Assembly: GCA_021846685.1 (NCBI GenBank)
Contig: JAJZWL010000004.1
Span: 12,014 to 76,013, forward strand
Length of the DNA stretch: 64,000 nucleotides
DNA from: a bacterium
GTDB taxonomy: Bacteria; Patescibacteria; Dojkabacteria; JAKAPS01; JAJZLI01
Direction of reading: 5' to 3'
The notes under the pieces were generated by a model. That model had not been told where the DNA came from, made no database searches, and was given only the letters and a program-made list of their open reading frames with translations. How positions within the stretch are numbered: position 1 is the stretch's first letter; each line of letters starts with the position of its first letter. The translations under genes were made by a program, and so were the position numbers. Of the stretch, positions 59,970-64,000 are shown in pieces.

Positions 59970-61298
59970 TTATTTAAATATATAAAAATCTCCAGAAAGA
60001 TTATCTGCATAAAATTTACCGTTAGCATAGAATATCCCTCCAACAGCAACTCTTCCTCCCGTGGTACGAGTAGCTAAATACTTGCCAGTGTTTTTATTAT
60101 AAACCTGAATATTCCCAAGTCCATTATCAAAATATAAATTTTCTCCAACTACTATAAAAGGTTTATTATTTAATCCTACAGAATGTATTGACCATATTAT
60201 TTTACCTGTATTTTTATTTACTGCTAAAATCTTTTGTGTAGCAGTCGACCCAACATATACTATTGATCCACTTACTGTAGGTACACTTCCTATCATTTGA
60301 GCTCCATGAGGTAGATTTAATGGGCCATATCCTTCATTTATTTTCCATACTATGTTTCCAGTTTGTGCATTTATTTTATATAAATATTCATAACCAGAAT
60401 TTGTTTTATTATTTACAAGTTTAGCGGCATCTGTATAAATATATCCATTAGAGTAAGCAGGTATAACATCATCGAGTCCACTATTAACACCCATCTTGCT
60501 AAAATTAGTTTTCCATACAATTTTATGTGTTTGTATATTTACATCAAACATGTAATAAGGGTAGGATCCTCCAAAATATAGGTTGTGACCAATTAAGAGT
60601 GGAGCTGCTTGAGATGATATTGAACCATAATTTAAACTCCAGAGTACCTTTCCTGTATGAACATCAAGTGCATATAACATTCTATTACCACCTATTGTAT
60701 ATATTACACCATCACTGTATGCAGGCGTAGGTTTTCTTTGACCATTAGTAACTGTAAACTTCCATATAATTTTCCCAGTACTAATATTTAAAGCATAAAC
60801 ACCACTTAATCCAGTTCCTCTATTAAATTTAGTTTTAGAAATATTGAAAAATTTATCATTGCCTGTACTCACTATTACTAACCCCAATTGAGATAATACT
60901 AATGGATTATTCATAACTAAGTTTGGTAAATTAGTTTTCCAAAGAACTTTTCCTGTTGTATTATCTATTTTTATAGTAGCACCCTGATAATTTGGATGAG
61001 GAACACCATATGTTTGAAAATAGTTAGCTGTATCTAAAAATGAATAATCACCAGAAACTACTGGTTGAGAAAAAAATGGTAACCCATAATTTTTCTTTAA
61101 AACTACAGTACTCAAATCTGTTTTAACTTTATTTATTATAGAGTTATTTCCCTTACTACTGTATGCTGATGAAATATTTCCTGTATAATATGAAGTCTCT
61201 GGTTTTATAACAGTTTTTTTTGTTACCAATAAAACCAAGATGACTAAAACCACTGCAATTATCACTCCTAATATATATTTTTTATTCTTTATTTTCAT
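59970..61298 (-). CDS. Membrane-anchored PQQ-type beta-propeller protein
   Basis: A 442-residue protein with one N-terminal membrane helix (about residues 8-26) and an extracellular eight-blade-like propeller. At least six PQQ-repeat units follow the pattern LD-x-x-TGKV-L-W or IN-x-x-TGKIIW, for example ALDVHTGKVLWSL and AVNKNTGKIIWSI. Propellers of this kind act as binding scaffolds (BamB-like) or dehydrogenases; no PQQ-enzyme active-site residues were noted. The start at 61298 follows TATAAT (61306-61311, minus strand) by 7 nt; a TTG 18 nt upstream is less likely. Confidence 0.85.
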   Translation of the reverse strand: MKIKNKKYILGVIIAVVLVILVLLVTKKTVIKPETSYYTGNISSAYSSKGNNSIINKVKTDLSTVVLKKNYGLPFFSQPVVSGDYSFLDTANYFQTYGVPHPNYQGATIKIDNTTGKVLWKTNLPNLVMNNPLVLSQLGLVIVSTGNDKFFNISKTKFNRGTGLSGVYALNISTGKIIWKFTVTNGQRKPTPAYSDGVIYTIGGNRMLYALDVHTGKVLWSLNYGSISSQAAPLLIGHNLYFGGSYPYYMFDVNIQTHKIVWKTNFSKMGVNSGLDDVIPAYSNGYIYTDAAKLVNNKTNSGYEYLYKINAQTGNIVWKINEGYGPLNLPHGAQMIGSVPTVSGSIVYVGSTATQKILAVNKNTGKIIWSIHSVGLNNKPFIVVGENLYFDNGLGNIQVYNKNTGKYLATRTTGGRVAVGGIFYANGKFYADNLSGDFYIFK

Positions 61299-61522
61299 AT
61301 ACAGCATTATATACAATACTTTGTATAATTGAAAGCCTTATATCAGTGTAATTGATTTTTATATTACATAGTTCAGTTGTATAAGTGCAAGCGATTTTGA
61401 TACTATTTAGTGTTGTTTAGATTGTAGTAGTAATATAATTATAATATCTTTGTAAAATCTATTATATTAAAACAAATTTTTGATTTTAATAAAGATTAAG
61501 ACTAGTATATCTTTAAAATAAA

Positions 61523-64000
61523 ATGAAAAAAAATATAGAAATCGTTATTATCCTTATAGTTATATTCCTTGCGTTTATTCCTATATTTATAGGGCAGATA
61601 AATTTCCCTATAAATACATATAAAGTAAGCTCTCTTTATCAAAACCTTAGTGGAGTTAAGAATCATGGATATTCAATATCTTATCAAGATATTTTATATA
61701 ATACTTATCCTTGGGCGAAACAAGATCAAGCTGCTATAAAAAAATGGACTGTACCTCTATGGCAATTTTCAAATTTAGCAGGATATCCTTTATTAGGGAA
61801 TGATCAGTCTCAATTCTTTTTTCCTCTAATCATGCCTCTTTTATATATAACTTCTTTTGTCAGTGCTATTAGTATAGAAGCATTTTTGAAAATTGTTCTA
61901 CTTTCTATTGGGGGATATCTATTTGTGTCACTATATACCAAACGGTCAATTTCAAAAATTATAGGGTCTTTATTAATAGCTCTCAATGGTTTTGCAACAA
62001 TGTGGTTACTCTGGCCAATATCTTCTGCATTTATTTTTATTCCTTTTATTCTTTGGATAATAGAAAAATCTTACAGAGAAGATATTCCTTATAAATATAC
62101 CATTTTTTATATATCTATATTTGTGGCATTAGAACTGTTATCAGGAAGTCTAGATATATCATTAGTATTCTCATTCGCAATTATATTGTTTTTAATATTT
62201 ATAATTATAAGAGAGAGAAAAATTAAAAAACTAGTTCTTCTGTCAATTTTTATAGGAGCTATTATTGGGCTTCTCATATCAATGATACAAATATATCCAG
62301 TAATAATAGACCTACTAAGATCTTATTATTTCCACATTAGAATTTCATATCAGCAATATGATGTTTTAAAATACTCTGATTTATTAAAATTTATTTATCC
62401 TGGAATATTTGGAGTACCATGGGCAAATTCCCTGCCTTGGGTAGCTCAGAATTTTTCTGAAACTTCATTTTTTATAGGATTACCAGCATTTTATCTTGGT
62501 ATTATAGCTTTTTCAAATAAATTAGGGAGAAAGTATAAACTATCTATTTTATTGTTATTCCTGATTATTATACTTATAATTACTGGCACCATTCCTTTTT
62601 CCTATCTTATTCAAATTCCCATCATAAAAAATACTCTTTATCATAGAATGGAAGGATTCTTACCAGTGTTATATTCAGTACTTGTTGTTTTTGGAATTGA
62701 TGCTATTTATAAGGCTTTATCTACTGGTGATTTTTCGAAAATTAAAAAATATACATATATCTTTAGTATATCTATAGTTGGGTTATCTACTATTATAATT
62801 TTGAAAATTTTGTTTACTATTCATAATACAGCATCCATGTTGCAATCTTTAAAATCTATATTATTTCAAGATTTAATTACATTTATATTCATATTATCAA
62901 TTTTTTTTATAAAAAGTATAAAGACATCTGAAAAAAATATAAAAATTTGTCTTGCTTTCATAATTTTAATATTCTGCATTACTCCTCTAATACTAATTAA
63001 TTATAGATATTGGCAATATACTTCCTCAAATAATCTTGTAAAACCTACTAATAAAGATATAAAAATATTTTCTAAAAATAAGGACTATAGAGTATTATCT
63101 ACAAGTAATATTTCTCCAGCAGAGGTAAATGTATTGGCAGGGTTTAATGAATTTGATGCATATGATCCTGTTGTTCCTGCGGAATATTATAATTTTTATA
63201 AACTTATTGGTAAGAAAAATAATGTAATCAATTTCTCATACTCAAATATATATAAAAATTCTTTGAAATATCTTCAAATCGCATCTATAAAGTATATCTT
63301 ACTTTCTTTTAAAAGTACTCCGCCTAATGGTACTGTATTAATGAAAAATCATAATCTTTCAAATTTTATAAATAAATCAACTTTCTTTTTAAAAAAGTAT
63401 AATATTTATTCTAAACATAATTTAGATGCACTATATTATCTTGCCAAAGAATATCATATTAATCATGGTTTTGAAAACAGAGGAAATGTCGTAAAAAATA
63501 TAAAAACTTTTTTAAGAAAACCTAATATACTATATGTAAATAATTTTGAAAAATATACTGGATTTTATAGATCTTTGTCTTTAAAGTATAACACTCAAAT
63601 AGAATCTATATTAAAAATAAATATTCCCTATTTTTTAATATATAAAGTAGAAAATCCTTTGAAAATTGTATATCAACCAAAAAAAGTATATCAATATTCA
63701 TCTTCTGGATTGAAACAATTAAAAAAAATGCAAAGTATAAAAGGAAACAAATTTGCTGTTACTTCTGTACTAAATAGTAAATTAGATAATTCTCATTATA
63801 ATGTTTTAATTTCAAATTATAATCAAGGTAATAATGAAATTAAATTTAATATACTAAATAAATATGGGAAAGCTACTTTTATTTCAATTGAAGAACTATA
63901 TTATCCTGGGTGGGTAGCATATGACAATGGAAAAAAAATAAATCTATATAGATCAAATAGTATATTTGATGGAATAATAGTAAAAAATAAGAATAATGAT
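61523..64000 (+). CDS. YfhO-like large membrane protein (3' end beyond window)
   Basis: An open frame of 826 codons runs to the window edge. The start is a lysine-rich MKKNIEI followed by a membrane helix. A loop with YNTYPWAKQDQ and WQFSNLAGYPLLGNDQSQ is typical of YfhO/GT-C-like proteins, and at least ten further helices follow. Past residue about 500 comes an extracellular domain ending with YYPGWVAYDNGKK and SIFDG, the family's late conserved block. YfhO (PF09586) is a putative GT-C glycosyltransferase for teichoic-acid or other surface glycans. The protein is probably nearly complete, with only the final helix missing. Confidence 0.85.
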   Translation, partial: MKKNIEIVIILIVIFLAFIPIFIGQINFPINTYKVSSLYQNLSGVKNHGYSISYQDILYNTYPWAKQDQAAIKKWTVPLWQFSNLAGYPLLGNDQSQFFFPLIMPLLYITSFVSAISIEAFLKIVLLSIGGYLFVSLYTKRSISKIIGSLLIALNGFATMWLLWPISSAFIFIPFILWIIEKSYREDIPYKYTIFYISIFVALELLSGSLDISLVFSFAIILFLIFIIIRERKIKKLVLLSIFIGAIIGLLISMIQIYPVIIDLLRSYYFHIRISYQQYDVLKYSDLLKFIYPGIFGVPWANSLPWVAQNFSETSFFIGLPAFYLGIIAFSNKLGRKYKLSILLLFLIIILIITGTIPFSYLIQIPIIKNTLYHRMEGFLPVLYSVLVVFGIDAIYKALSTGDFSKIKKYTYIFSISIVGLSTIIILKILFTIHNTASMLQSLKSILFQDLITFIFILSIFFIKSIKTSEKNIKICLAFIILIFCITPLILINYRYWQYTSSNNLVKPTNKDIKIFSKNKDYRVLSTSNISPAEVNVLAGFNEFDAYDPVVPAEYYNFYKLIGKKNNVINFSYSNIYKNSLKYLQIASIKYILLSFKSTPPNGTVLMKNHNLSNFINKSTFFLKKYNIYSKHNLDALYYLAKEYHINHGFENRGNVVKNIKTFLRKPNILYVNNFEKYTGFYRSLSLKYNTQIESILKINIPYFLIYKVENPLKIVYQPKKVYQYSSSGLKQLKKMQSIKGNKFAVTSVLNSKLDNSHYNVLISNYNQGNNEIKFNILNKYGKATFISIEELYYPGWVAYDNGKKINLYRSNSIFDGIIVKNKNND

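Overview
The window is a very AT-rich, densely packed bacterial chromosome segment. TGA and TAG both act as ordinary stops (for example at the mraZ/rsmH overlap), so the UGA-recoded Gracilibacteria/Absconditabacteria are excluded. A DUF4012 protein, a YfhO-like membrane giant, a minimal Mur set, a short UvrC, a cupin-type glucose-6-phosphate isomerase and GapN together suggest a reduced-genome bacterium, most likely a Patescibacteria/CPR lineage. The phylum is an inference. Shine-Dalgarno sequences are essentially absent. Many first-in-operon genes have a TATAAT-like -10 box ending about 5-12 nt before the start codon, so leaderless or near-leaderless mRNAs seem to be the rule, and I used this to choose several starts.

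Layout. 1-6400: surface polysaccharide genes (three GT4 glycosyltransferases, a PglC/WbaP-like initiating transferase, DUF4012). 6386-18300: recO, an RND exporter, glycyl-tRNA synthetase, rsmI, an ABC-2 exporter, a MacB-like exporter, a DnaQ-type exonuclease and a YbjQ-family protein. 18373-20198: two overlapping RimK-like ATP-grasp ligases. 20286-28426: a division and cell-wall cluster headed by a three-copy MraZ operator (mraZ, rsmH, ftsL-like, ftsI, murA, a degenerate Mur-ligase-like protein, murE-like, mpl/murC-like). 28443-34132: a sugar epimerase, a DUF929-VKOR disulfide-forming pair, a VanY-like peptidase, uvrC and gapN. 34385-44049: a cysteine-paired repeat surface protein, tldD/tldE, a lysozyme-like protein, small unknown genes, a cupin Pgi, an AI-2E transporter, and tRNA-Gly and tRNA-Leu.

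44232-58200 is an accessory island beginning at tRNA-Glu. The last five bases of the tRNA and the bases just after it reappear as part of an approximately 45-120 bp composite repeat (six sites A-F, all in one orientation). These sites separate self-contained cargo modules: A-B (phosphatase, IS element, unknown protein, ABC-F), B-C (Fic), C-D (a four-gene NadE-like/nitrilase/decarboxylase/ATP-grasp operon), D-E (toxin-antitoxin), E-F (DUF4143 ATPase), then a frameshifted DUF218-like gene. No integrase is present. This looks like a tandem array of tRNA-targeted, integrase-less gene cassettes, and it is the most unusual structure in the window.

58448-64000: an APH-like kinase, a small hypothetical gene, a membrane-anchored PQQ-type beta-propeller and the truncated YfhO-like protein.
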